A stretch of 23,374 bases of DNA from QHXQ01 sp036389375. GTDB taxonomy: Bacteria > Acidobacteriota > Blastocatellia > Pyrinomonadales > Pyrinomonadaceae. Shown one piece after another: positions 13,505-20,610 of this stretch. The notes beneath the pieces are model-generated. The model did no database searches and had not been told where the DNA came from. It saw only the letters and a list, made by a program, of their open reading frames with translations. Numbering within the stretch: position 1 is the stretch's first letter; each line of letters opens with the position of its first letter. The position numbers and the translations under genes were made by a program. The DNA is taken from positions 1 through 23,374 of the forward strand of contig DASVQA010000100.1 of assembly GCA_036389375.1 (NCBI GenBank), written 5' to 3'.

Positions 13505-14596
13505 ATGGCCAATGCGAGTGAGACGAAGAAGGTAGCGATCCTAATCGAGAACCACGTCGAAGACTCGGAGTTTCAAGTGCCGTTCACGGCGCTCAAAGAG
13601 GCGGGCGCGGAGTTGACTGTGCTCGGCTCGCGCATGAATGAAAAGTATGTCGGCAAGCAGGGCATTCTGGCGCGCGAAGCCGACGCTACGACGACCGACG
13701 CGCGCCCCGAAGATTTCGATGCCGTCATAATTCCCGGCGGCCTCGCGCCCGACCGCATGCGCACCAATATGAAGACCGTGCGCTTTGTCGAGCGCGCGGT
13801 CGAGCAGGGCAAACTCGTCGCCGCCATCTGTCACGGCCCGCAGGTGCTCATCGAAGGCGACCTGCTCAGAGGCAAACGCGCCACCGGCTTCCGCGCCATC
13901 CGCAAGGACATGCAGAACGCGGGCGCGAACTTTGAGGACGCGCCGGTCGTCGCCGACGGCAATCTGCTGACGGCGCGGCGACCCGGCGACCTGCCGATCT
14001 TTGCGACCGCGATCCTGCGTCATCTGGGGCTGCGCGTGAAGGGGCCTGACCTGCCCGAAGTGACCAGTGAAAGTTTCGATTGGTGGCGGCTCGGCGAACA
14101 GTGGGGCGGCTCGACGCAGGCCGAGATCGTTGATGGCATCAACACCGCGATTCGCGGCGAACGCTACGCGCTCGAAGCCTTTCAGCAGTACGCGGACAAG
14201 GCGACCGACCCGCAGCTTAAAGCACTCTTCAAGGAGATTCACGCGAGCAAGGCGCAGCACATCGCCCGGCTTGAAACGCGGCTCGCCGCGCTCGGCGGCA
14301 CGGAGACTTTGCAAGCGGCCGGCAGCGGCGCGTGGGCCACTTTGAAGAGTTGGCTTCAGTCGAGCGCCGATCTGGCCCTGTTGCGCCGCGCGCTCGGCGA
14401 CCTGCAAACCGGCGTCGTTGACGCCTACAACCTGAGCGTTAAGTTCACCGACCCGGCCACGTGCGCCATCTTCGACGAGATCGAGATTGATCTCGCCAAG
14501 CACGAACAGCGCGTCGCCGACCTGCTGCACGCGCACCTCGCCGGCGATCAGGCGCAGCCCGCGCAGCCGACGACCGGCACAGCCGTCAGCGCCTGA
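13505..14596 (+). CDS. PfpI/DJ-1 family protein fused to a ferritin-like helical domain
   Basis: A 363-residue cytoplasmic protein with two domains. Residues 8-178 are a complete PfpI/DJ-1 domain: VAILIENHVEDSEF with Glu19, IIPGGLAPDRMR, the nucleophile elbow AAICHGPQ (Cys109, His110), and ATGFRAIRKDMQNAGA. Family members are proteases, chaperones or deglycases acting on glycated proteins; which one applies here is not shown by sequence. After a short linker (SFDWWRLGEQWGG), residues 205-342 form a four-helix, ferritin-like or PA2169-like bundle with possible metal ligands Glu219, Glu224, Glu244, His252 and, in the second half, Glu325, Glu327 and His333. A stress or redox-damage role is inferred. 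AAAGGAG lies nine bases before the ATG. It converges with the cyclase gene. Confidence 0.85.
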   Translation: MANASETKKVAILIENHVEDSEFQVPFTALKEAGAELTVLGSRMNEKYVGKQGILAREADATTTDARPEDFDAVIIPGGLAPDRMRTNMKTVRFVERAVEQGKLVAAICHGPQVLIEGDLLRGKRATGFRAIRKDMQNAGANFEDAPVVADGNLLTARRPGDLPIFATAILRHLGLRVKGPDLPEVTSESFDWWRLGEQWGGSTQAEIVDGINTAIRGERYALEAFQQYADKATDPQLKALFKEIHASKAQHIARLETRLAALGGTETLQAAGSGAWATLKSWLQSSADLALLRRALGDLQTGVVDAYNLSVKFTDPATCAIFDEIEIDLAKHEQRVADLLHAHLAGDQAQPAQPTTGTAVSA

Positions 14597-14610
14597 AGCC
14601 AACTACAAGA

Positions 14611-14690
14611 CCACACGCTAAAGACACGAAGCAAGAGCTACTGATTCAGCTAGCCTTGCTTCGTGTCTGTTCGTGTGGCTTCGTGTTTTT
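14611..14690. terminator. Long stem-loop between convergent genes
   Basis: The left arm 14611-14635 (ending AGACACGAAGCAAG) pairs with 14655-14678; 14 inner bases are perfect and further partial pairing exists in the loop. T5 lies at 14686-14690. The right side is a tandem of TTCGTGT units about 10 bases apart. It serves the PfpI fusion gene on plus, and may also stop the cyclase transcript coming from minus. Confidence 0.75.
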
Positions 14691-14695
14691 ACGTC

Positions 14696-16339
14696 TTATT
14701 CAGCCGCCGCTACCTGCCATTCGACTTCGTAGACAGGTACGGGTTGAGCGCGATTCTTGACGGTGAGCGGGGCATGTTGGCGGAGCGGATAGCTGGGACG
14801 GGCGGCGCGCGCGACGGCTTCGCTGGCTAGTATCTGATTGCCCAGCGCGTTCTGTTCGAGGCGCGCAGCCAAGTTCACCGTGTCGCCGATGGCCGTGAAC
14901 TCCGTCCGCCGCTCCGAGCCGATGTAACCCACCGTCGCCACGCCCGTGTGCAGCCCGATGCCGATGGTGATCTGCGGCAGCCCGTCGGCTAAGAGCACGG
15001 TGTTGATCGGCTGCACCTGCCGCTGCATGGCGACGGCGCAGGCGAGCGCGTTGGTGGCATCCTCCGGCGTGGCGGCGGGCGCACCAAAGAGCGCCATCAA
15101 GCCGTCGCCGATGTATTTGTCGAGCGTGCCGCCGTGCGCAAAGATGATCTCGGTCATGGTCGAGAAGTAGCTGTTCAATAGTTGCACGACCTGTTCGGGC
15201 GGCGCGTGCTCGGCGAGGCGTGTGAAGCCGCGCACGTCGGCAAAGAGCACCGTGACGGTCTGATTCACGCCGCCCAGCTTGAACGAATCCGGGTGTTCGA
15301 GCAGTTGGCGCACGACGTAGTCGGGCATAAAGCGACTGTAGTTTGCGCGGGCCACCTCTTCGCGTGCGAGTCGCTCATGCGCGCGCACAGTCTCGACGGC
15401 AACGGCCGTCTGCGCGGCGATGGTGCTGACGAGTTCCAGATCGTCGCGCGTGAACTGGGCAAAGGGGTCGAGCCGGTCGGCGTAGAGCGCGCCATGCACG
15501 CCCGATTCGGTGACGAGCGGCGCGCAGATCGTCGAGTGTACGCCCTGCGCGATGATCGAATCGGCGCGGCGAAACTGTTCGTCGGTCGCCGCATCCTGCG
15601 ACAGCAGCGCGACGCGTTCGCGCATGACCTGTTCGGTGATCGTGCGGCTGACGGTGGGGCCTGACTGCGCCGTACCCTGTTCGTGGCGCAGCCGCGCGGC
15701 GACGGGGCGCAGGGGCGCGCCCGCGCTCGCTTGATCGTCGCGCAAGAGCGCCACGACCCTGTCGGCGGGCGTGACGCGAAAGATGATCTCGGTGGCCTTA
15801 TCGAAGATGGCGTCGAGGTCGAAGATCGAGCCGAGCGTCTTGCTCAGTTCGTAGAGCAGGGCGAGTATGTCGGCCTTGCGTCTGAGTGCGAGCAGTTCGG
15901 GGTCGGTGTGGCGCGCGGGCACTTCGGTGTGGAGCGCGCGGCGGATCACGTCGTTGACGGAGACGGTCAGACGCGTGCTGCCCATCCGGCTCTCTTCGTA
16001 ACGGACGCGCGCGGCGCGTTCCGCTTTCGTCTCGACGAACTGCAAACGGCTCGCCCCGATGACGATCTGATCGCCGTCCTTCAGGCGGTGTTCGGCGTGC
16101 GGCTGGCCGTTGACGAGCACCTTGTTGATGCTGCGTTTGAGTTCCGCGCCGACGAGCGCGCCGTCCACCAAAATGTAAGTGCCGGCTTCGTGGCGGATGA
16201 AGGCGTGATAACGCGAGGCGCGCGGGTCGTCGAGCGTCACACAATTATCGGTTGCGCGCCCGATGGTGCAGCGCACGTCCGGCGTCAACGGGTAATGCCA
16301 GTTCCGTCCGCTCGCATCTGTGATTTGCAGGAGAGGCAT
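14696..16339 (-). CDS. FHA-GAF-class III adenylate cyclase
   Basis: A 547-residue signalling enzyme predicted to make cAMP from ATP. Domains in order: FHA phosphothreonine-binding domain (about 22-102; TIGRATDN, SRYHAFI, NKVLVNGQ), GAF sensor domain (about 155-320), and class III nucleotide cyclase domain (about 360-500). The cyclase has both metal aspartates (Asp368 in LFADVRGFT, Asp412 in YIGDGLMALFG), adenine-selecting Lys408 and Thr482, and transition-state Asn489 and Arg493, so it looks active and adenylate specific. There is no membrane segment. The FHA domain suggests input from a Ser/Thr kinase, not encoded here. The ATG at 16339 begins just before the FHA domain; no good ribosome-binding site is seen, so the start is less certain. 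A TATACT box lies upstream. Confidence 0.92.
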   Translation of the reverse strand: MPLLQITDASGRNWHYPLTPDVRCTIGRATDNCVTLDDPRASRYHAFIRHEAGTYILVDGALVGAELKRSINKVLVNGQPHAEHRLKDGDQIVIGASRLQFVETKAERAARVRYEESRMGSTRLTVSVNDVIRRALHTEVPARHTDPELLALRRKADILALLYELSKTLGSIFDLDAIFDKATEIIFRVTPADRVVALLRDDQASAGAPLRPVAARLRHEQGTAQSGPTVSRTITEQVMRERVALLSQDAATDEQFRRADSIIAQGVHSTICAPLVTESGVHGALYADRLDPFAQFTRDDLELVSTIAAQTAVAVETVRAHERLAREEVARANYSRFMPDYVVRQLLEHPDSFKLGGVNQTVTVLFADVRGFTRLAEHAPPEQVVQLLNSYFSTMTEIIFAHGGTLDKYIGDGLMALFGAPAATPEDATNALACAVAMQRQVQPINTVLLADGLPQITIGIGLHTGVATVGYIGSERRTEFTAIGDTVNLAARLEQNALGNQILASEAVARAARPSYPLRQHAPLTVKNRAQPVPVYEVEWQVAAAE

Positions 16340-16376
16340 AAAAACTTGAATGCGCCTTAGGAGCGCACGGGAGCAG

Positions 16377-16382
16377 AGTATA
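16377..16382 (-). promoter_or_regulatory. Possible -10 box of the cyclase gene
   Basis: On the minus strand TATACT lies about 37 bases before the ATG. A TTGACG occurs upstream but 23 bases away, too far for a standard sigma70 promoter. The call rests mainly on the -10. Confidence 0.35.
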
Positions 16383-16486
16383 ACGCAATTCCGGCCGCGC
16401 GCATGCGTCAAACTCGCGGGCGCGCGATCTGCGGCGGTCTATTGCGCGCGCCTAAACCGGCGAGCGCGGATTGAAAGCGCAAAGGA

Positions 16487-16521
16487 AAGGGCCGTATAAC
16501 TGTCTCAGCTATACGGCCCTT
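16487..16521 (-). terminator. Stem-loop downstream of tRNA-Thr
   Basis: A perfect 12-base stem, AAGGGCCGTATA (16487-16498) and TATACGGCCCTT (16510-16521), with an 11-base loop. On the minus strand, downstream of the tRNA, it is followed by TTTCCTTT, so it is a likely tRNA terminator. It begins 11 bases beyond the encoded CCA. Confidence 0.7.
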
Positions 16522-16531
16522 AAAAATTTAG

Positions 16532-16607
<76 letters not shown>

Positions 16608-16625
16608 TGAATGTTGGCGACAGGA

Positions 16626-16655
16626 AGCTTACGAAGGCGGCCGGGGCGTTGTCAA
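16626..16655 (-). promoter_or_regulatory. Probable tRNA-Thr promoter
   Basis: On the minus strand a perfect TTGACA -35 (16655-16650) and a weak TAAGCT -10 (16631-16626) are separated by 18 bases. Transcription would start about 12 bases before the tRNA 5' end. Confidence 0.6.
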
Positions 16656-16693
16656 GCGGGCTGCCAAAAGCACAAGGGAGGAGAAGCTGAAGC

Positions 16694-17182
16694 ATGCCAA
16701 AAGACCCAACACGCAACCAGCCGAACTACAAGATCGGTGGCAGTCACTTGAACGAATTCGAGTATGCGCGCGACAAGGGCGCGATGACGGAGGCCGAGCA
16801 CGAACGCTTTCAACAGCAGCAGGCCGAAGCGGGCGACGCGGCACAAGCAGCGCCGCAGACCGAGGCCGAGCGCGTGCAGCAGTTGATGTCGGACGTACAC
16901 GAGCAGGTGCAGCGTCGTAAGGAGAAGCAGAGCGCGTCAGCGGCACAGCCTGCTGGCCGGAAAGGCGGCGCGCGGAAGCCGGGCGGGCAGACGAGCGCGA
17001 AGTCTGCGGACAAGGCGAGTGCGGGGCGCAAGAGTGCGGGCGCAAAGAAGGGCGCGGCGCAGGCGGGCACGAAGCAGGGCGCAGGCAAACAGGGCGGCGC
17101 GAAAAGCGCGGCTGGTGGTGCGGCGGCGCGCACAGCCGGTCGCACGGCCGGCAAGAAGGGCGCGCGGAAATCGGCGCGCTAG
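16694..17182 (+). CDS. Small protein with histone-H1-like Lys/Ala/Gly tail
   Basis: A 162-residue protein of unknown function. Residues 1-80 form a hydrophilic head (NYKIGGSHLNEFEYARDKGAM, then a Glu/Gln-rich helix to about 80) that I do not recognise. Residues 85-162 are a low-complexity basic tail of Lys, Arg, Ala, Gly and Ser (for example GRKSAGAKKGAAQ), like histone H1 or bacterial AlgP/Hc1 tails, so binding to DNA, RNA or another polyanion is likely. There is no signal peptide, Cys or Trp. GGGAGGAG lies ten bases upstream of the ATG. The acidic gene starts 31 bases after the stop, and the two look like one operon. Long minus-strand frames across it are shadows of the repetitive tail. Confidence 0.82.
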   Translation: MPKDPTRNQPNYKIGGSHLNEFEYARDKGAMTEAEHERFQQQQAEAGDAAQAAPQTEAERVQQLMSDVHEQVQRRKEKQSASAAQPAGRKGGARKPGGQTSAKSADKASAGRKSAGAKKGAAQAGTKQGAGKQGGAKSAAGGAAARTAGRTAGKKGARKSAR

Positions 17183-17213
17183 ACGGCCGGCGCAAACAAG
17201 GAGGTTTTGACGC

Positions 17214-17381
17214 ATGAAAGATGAGACCACGCAGGAACGTGCGCCGGCGCAGGGCGACGCAGCAAGCGGCACAGAGCCGCCGCGCCCTGAACCGGAGACA
17301 GACGTGGAGGCTGAACAGGAATCGGCTGCGGCGATGGACGCAGACGTGCCGCAGCCACCGGACGAGTCGGGCGCAGGCTAA
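17214..17381 (+). CDS. Very short acidic disordered protein
   Basis: A 55-residue protein beginning MKDETTQERAPAQ and ending PPDESGAG. It has 15 Asp/Glu against 3 Lys/Arg, no aromatic residues and no Cys, and is rich in Pro, Ala and Glu, so it is probably disordered. Translation is well supported by AAGGAGG with nine bases to the ATG. It lies 31 bases after a strongly basic protein and 42 bases before a perfect stem-loop, so it looks like the second gene of a two-gene unit. The opposite charge suggests it could bind its neighbour, which is inference. No family is recognised. Confidence 0.65.
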   Translation: MKDETTQERAPAQGDAASGTEPPRPEPETDVEAEQESAAAMDADVPQPPDESGAG

Positions 17382-17423
17382 GTCCGCCGGACGTTGACCA
17401 GTCATTTGAAGATCGTAAACCGC

Positions 17424-17463
17424 CGGAGGGCGACCGCATTCAGCTTTACGCGGTCGCCCTCCG
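17424..17463 (+). terminator. Perfect 14-bp stem-loop after the small-protein pair
   Basis: CGGAGGGCGACCGC (17424-17437) pairs exactly with 17450-17463 around a 12-base loop. No T-run follows, so it could be a transcript stabiliser or a Rho-type end instead of a classical terminator. Confidence 0.6.
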
Positions 17464-17494
17464 CACCTGTCAACCCGACGCAGGATCGGGTAAG

Positions 17495-19186
17495 ATGCGA
17501 GCCGTCTCTCCACCGCGCAGCCGCAAGACCTTTGCGCACGCCGACACGCTCAGCATGAAACGAATGTCGCCCGCGTCTCGTCCGCGTCTATCGTTGCAGC
17601 CAGCGTTGCAGCCAGCGCTCTGTCCGGCATCTGTGGGCCGGGCCGTGTTGCTGTGCGCGGCGTTCGTCGTCGTGGTCTGCGCGCAGATGTCGGCCCAGAT
17701 GGTCGGGTCGCCCGTGCGTGCGCGTAAGCTGCCCGCGCCGGAACGCATTATCGCGGATTACATCAAGGCGGTCGGCGGCAAGCAACGGCTGCGCGCCGTG
17801 CAGGACGCGACCTACGAGTGGCTGGTGCAACTGCCCGGTCAGCCCGAAGCACGCGCACGCACCATCAAGAAAGCGCCGGACGCGATCCGCATGGACATCT
17901 TCACGAGCGGCGGCGAAAGAAACTCGGCCGTGAACGCCCGCACCGCTTGGTTGCGCGACGCGGGCGGCAATCTGCGCACGCTGACCGGCAATGCCGCGCA
18001 GACCGCCAAACTGCAAGCCGCGCTCGAAGCCGGCTGGCTGCTCGACTTGTCGAAGCGCGACGTGCTGGCGCGCACAATCGCTTATGACGACGCGGGCGAG
18101 GCCGCTTACGTCGTCGAGTTTGCGCGCCGCGATGGTGCGCGGCTGCGCGGGCGGTTTGGTGCGGCGAGCAAACTGCTATTGCAGATCGTTGATGAAGCAC
18201 GTCAGACCGTCGTCGCTTACGAAGATTATCGCGCCGAGGCGGGCGGCCCCGTTGAGCCGCACCGCGTCAGCGTCACCACAGCGTCGGCCGCGCCGCTCGT
18301 CTTCACGCTTGAGCGTGTGCGCTACAACACGGGCGTCGCCGCCGCGATGTTCGAGCCGCCGGGCGACGCCGCGCTGAACGTGGTCGCGCTGCTGCGCGAA
18401 GTCGGGCAGCACCAACGCGAGCTTGACGAGCGCGTCAGTGAGTACACGTTCACGCGCACGGAGACGGAGCGCGAGTTCAACGAGCGCGGCGAGGTCAAGA
18501 AAGAGAAGACGACCGTACACGAGGTCTATCCGCTGCCGGGCGGCGGGCGCGTGCTGAAACTGCTGAGCGAGGACGGCGTGCCGCTCGCGCCGCAGCGCGC
18601 GGCGCGGGAAGAGAAGCGCGTGGGCGAGGAGATCGAAGAGGCCACGCGCGCCTATGAGCGAGCGCGCCTGAAGCGTGAACGCGCGCAACAACAGGGCGGA
18701 GCTAAAGCCGCGCAGGATGAAGATGAACTCGGCGGCATCGGCACGTTCGTGCGCGTGTGCGAGTTCGTCGCGCCGCGCCGGGAAAGTTTTCAGGGGCGCG
18801 ATGCGGTCGTCTTCGACTTTCGTGCGCGCCCCGACTATAAGCCAAAGAATCGCATGGAAGCAGTCGTCGCCAAACTGATTGGCGTCGCGTGGATCGATCC
18901 GGCGGACAAACAGATCATCCGGCTCGAAGCGCGCTTCCCCGACGGTTTCAAGATCGGCGGCGGGCTGGTGGCTTCCATCCGGCCCGGCTCGGCCTTCATG
19001 TTCGAGCAGGCGCGACAGGCGGAAGGCGTCTGGCTGCCGCGCGCGGCGCAGGTCAACGCGGCGGTGAAGATTTTCCTCGTCGCCGGTTTCCGGCGCGACA
19101 TCACGCGCGAGTACAGCAACTACAAGCGATTCAGCACCAACGTCGGCGATGCGAACGTCGCCACGCCCAAGCCAACGCCGCAGTAA
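17495..19186 (+). CDS. Secreted two-domain protein of unknown function
   Basis: A 563-residue protein without a family I can name. A signal segment lies at about residues 48-68 (GRAVLLCAAFVVVVCAQMSAQ). The N-terminal domain (about 80-285; IIADYIKAVGGKQRLRAVQDATYEW) resembles LolA-like lipoprotein-binding folds common in Acidobacteria. The C-terminal domain (about 295-545; SEYTFTRTETEREFNERGEV, then VAKLIGVAWIDPADKQIIRLEARF and FKIGGGLVASIRPGSAFMFEQ) is probably beta-rich, with a charged helical stretch at 375-405 interrupting it. The start is uncertain: ATG at 17495 has AGGA nearby, but in-frame ATGs at 17555 and 17564 would give a more usual signal peptide. It is followed at 33 bases by trmFO. 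Confidence 0.75.
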   Translation: MRAVSPPRSRKTFAHADTLSMKRMSPASRPRLSLQPALQPALCPASVGRAVLLCAAFVVVVCAQMSAQMVGSPVRARKLPAPERIIADYIKAVGGKQRLRAVQDATYEWLVQLPGQPEARARTIKKAPDAIRMDIFTSGGERNSAVNARTAWLRDAGGNLRTLTGNAAQTAKLQAALEAGWLLDLSKRDVLARTIAYDDAGEAAYVVEFARRDGARLRGRFGAASKLLLQIVDEARQTVVAYEDYRAEAGGPVEPHRVSVTTASAAPLVFTLERVRYNTGVAAAMFEPPGDAALNVVALLREVGQHQRELDERVSEYTFTRTETEREFNERGEVKKEKTTVHEVYPLPGGGRVLKLLSEDGVPLAPQRAAREEKRVGEEIEEATRAYERARLKRERAQQQGGAKAAQDEDELGGIGTFVRVCEFVAPRRESFQGRDAVVFDFRARPDYKPKNRMEAVVAKLIGVAWIDPADKQIIRLEARFPDGFKIGGGLVASIRPGSAFMFEQARQAEGVWLPRAAQVNAAVKIFLVAGFRRDITREYSNYKRFSTNVGDANVATPKPTPQ

Positions 19187-19219
19187 AGATCTGTATGATC
19201 GGGTTAGTCGAAAGCGCAA

Positions 19220-20593
19220 ATGACAGTTAATGTGAACAAGACGAGCGAGGTGTTGGTGGTTGGCGGCGGCTTTGCGGGCGTCGAAGCGGCGTGGCAGGCG
19301 GCGGCAGCGGGCGCGCGCGTGCGGCTCTACGAGATGCGCCCTGTGCGCCAGACGCCCGCGCATCATACGGACAAACTGGCCGAGATCGTCTGCTCAAATT
19401 CGCTCAAGTCGGACGAGCCGGGCACAGCGCCGTTCCTGTTGAAAGAAGAGTTGCGGCGTGGGCGTTCGCTCGTGCTCGAAGTGGCGGCCGAGACGCGCGT
19501 GCCAGCGGGCGCGGCGCTCGCCGTTGACCGCCAGCGCTTCGCGCAGTTGATCACCGAACGGATTGAAGCGCATCCGCGCATCACGCTCGTGCGCGAAGAG
19601 TTGACGCGCGTGCCCGCCGACGCCGTCACGATCATTGCGGCGGGGCCGCTCTGCTCCGATGCGCTGGCTCAAGAGATCAAGCATCTGACCGGCGACGAGC
19701 AACTCTACTTCTACGACGCGATTGCGCCCATCGTCGCCGCCGATTCGATTGACCTGACGATTGCCTTCCGCGCCGCGCGCTACGACAAGGGCGGCGACGA
19801 TTATTTGAACTGCCCGATGGACGAAGCAGAGTACCGGCGTTTCTATGAAGCGTTAACCGAGGCGCGGGGCGTGCCGTTGCAGAAGTTTGAGGAGACGCGC
19901 TGGTTCGAGGCGTGCCTGCCGATTGAAGAGTTGGCGCGGCGCGGTTACGACACGCTGCGCTACGGGCCGATGAAGCCGGTGGGCTTGCGCGATCCGCGCA
20001 CGGGACGCGAGCCGTTCGCCTGTGTGCAACTCCGGCAGGAGAACTTGCTGGCGGACGCATACAACATGGTCGGCTTCCAGAATCATCTACGTTACGGGGA
20101 GCAGGCGCGCGTGCTCCGGCTGATTCCCGGTCTCGCGCAAGCAGAATTCTTGCAATACGGCCAGATTCATCGTAATACTTACATTAGAGCGCCGCGCGTG
20201 CTCGCCCCGACCATGCAAATGCGCGCCCGTCCCCACATCTTCTTTGCCGGACAGATCAGCGGTGTCGAAGGTTACGTCGAATCCGTAGCGACGGGCTGGC
20301 TCGCAGGGCTGAACGCGGCGCGTTTGGTGGCGGGCCGCGAGTTGGTCGCCGCGCCCATCGAGACGGCCATGGGCGCACTGGCGCGCTACGTCTCCGCGGC
20401 CGAGACCGACAACTATCAGCCGGTCAACATCACCTTCGCGCTGCTGCCGCCGCTCGCCGAAGCCGAACGCAAGCGCGTGCGCCGCAAACGCGACCGCCAC
20501 GAGCGTCAGGTGGCGCTGGGCTTGCAGGCGTGGGCCGACTGGCTACAGAGCATCCAACCGGCCGAGGCCGCCACGCACGGCGCAACGGTTTGA
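19220..20593 (+). CDS. trmFO: TrmFO, folate-dependent tRNA (uracil-54-C5) methyltransferase
   Basis: A 457-residue FAD enzyme that makes ribothymidine at position 54 in the T loop of tRNA, using methylenetetrahydrofolate as carbon donor. The FAD-binding motif is VVGGGFAGVEAA (14-24). The two catalytic Cys are Cys58 (IVCSNSLKSD) and Cys232 (WFEACLPIEE). Other TrmFO signatures are YEMRP (37), GYVESVATGWLAG and the NYQPVNITFALLPPL segment near the C-terminus. It is full length. No strong ribosome-binding site precedes the ATG at 19220, but homologues begin close to this point. Together with the downstream recombinase it sits in an arrangement often seen in bacteria, with a VWFA gene inserted between. 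Confidence 0.97.
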   Translation: MTVNVNKTSEVLVVGGGFAGVEAAWQAAAAGARVRLYEMRPVRQTPAHHTDKLAEIVCSNSLKSDEPGTAPFLLKEELRRGRSLVLEVAAETRVPAGAALAVDRQRFAQLITERIEAHPRITLVREELTRVPADAVTIIAAGPLCSDALAQEIKHLTGDEQLYFYDAIAPIVAADSIDLTIAFRAARYDKGGDDYLNCPMDEAEYRRFYEALTEARGVPLQKFEETRWFEACLPIEELARRGYDTLRYGPMKPVGLRDPRTGREPFACVQLRQENLLADAYNMVGFQNHLRYGEQARVLRLIPGLAQAEFLQYGQIHRNTYIRAPRVLAPTMQMRARPHIFFAGQISGVEGYVESVATGWLAGLNAARLVAGRELVAAPIETAMGALARYVSAAETDNYQPVNITFALLPPLAEAERKRVRRKRDRHERQVALGLQAWADWLQSIQPAEAATHGATV

Positions 20594-20610
20594 AAGAGTT
20601 AAGCAGAAAG

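Noticed and set aside
13541..14602. 353-codon open frame on the minus strand
   Set aside because: Mirror of the PfpI fusion gene, and it crosses the convergent gap; no start signal or known domain.
16487..16521. Stem-loop near the tRNA as a riboswitch or T-box
   Set aside because: It is downstream of the tRNA and not in front of a gene on the same strand within leader distance; a terminator explains it.
19193..19198. TATGAT box before trmFO
   Set aside because: A fair -10 word but no matching -35, and the gene is only 33 bases after its neighbour, so read-through is as likely.
18176..19366. Long open frame on the minus strand (396 codons)
   Set aside because: It lies opposite the well-supported plus-strand protein and has an Arg/His-rich composition typical of a shadow frame in GC-rich DNA; no domain is recognisable.
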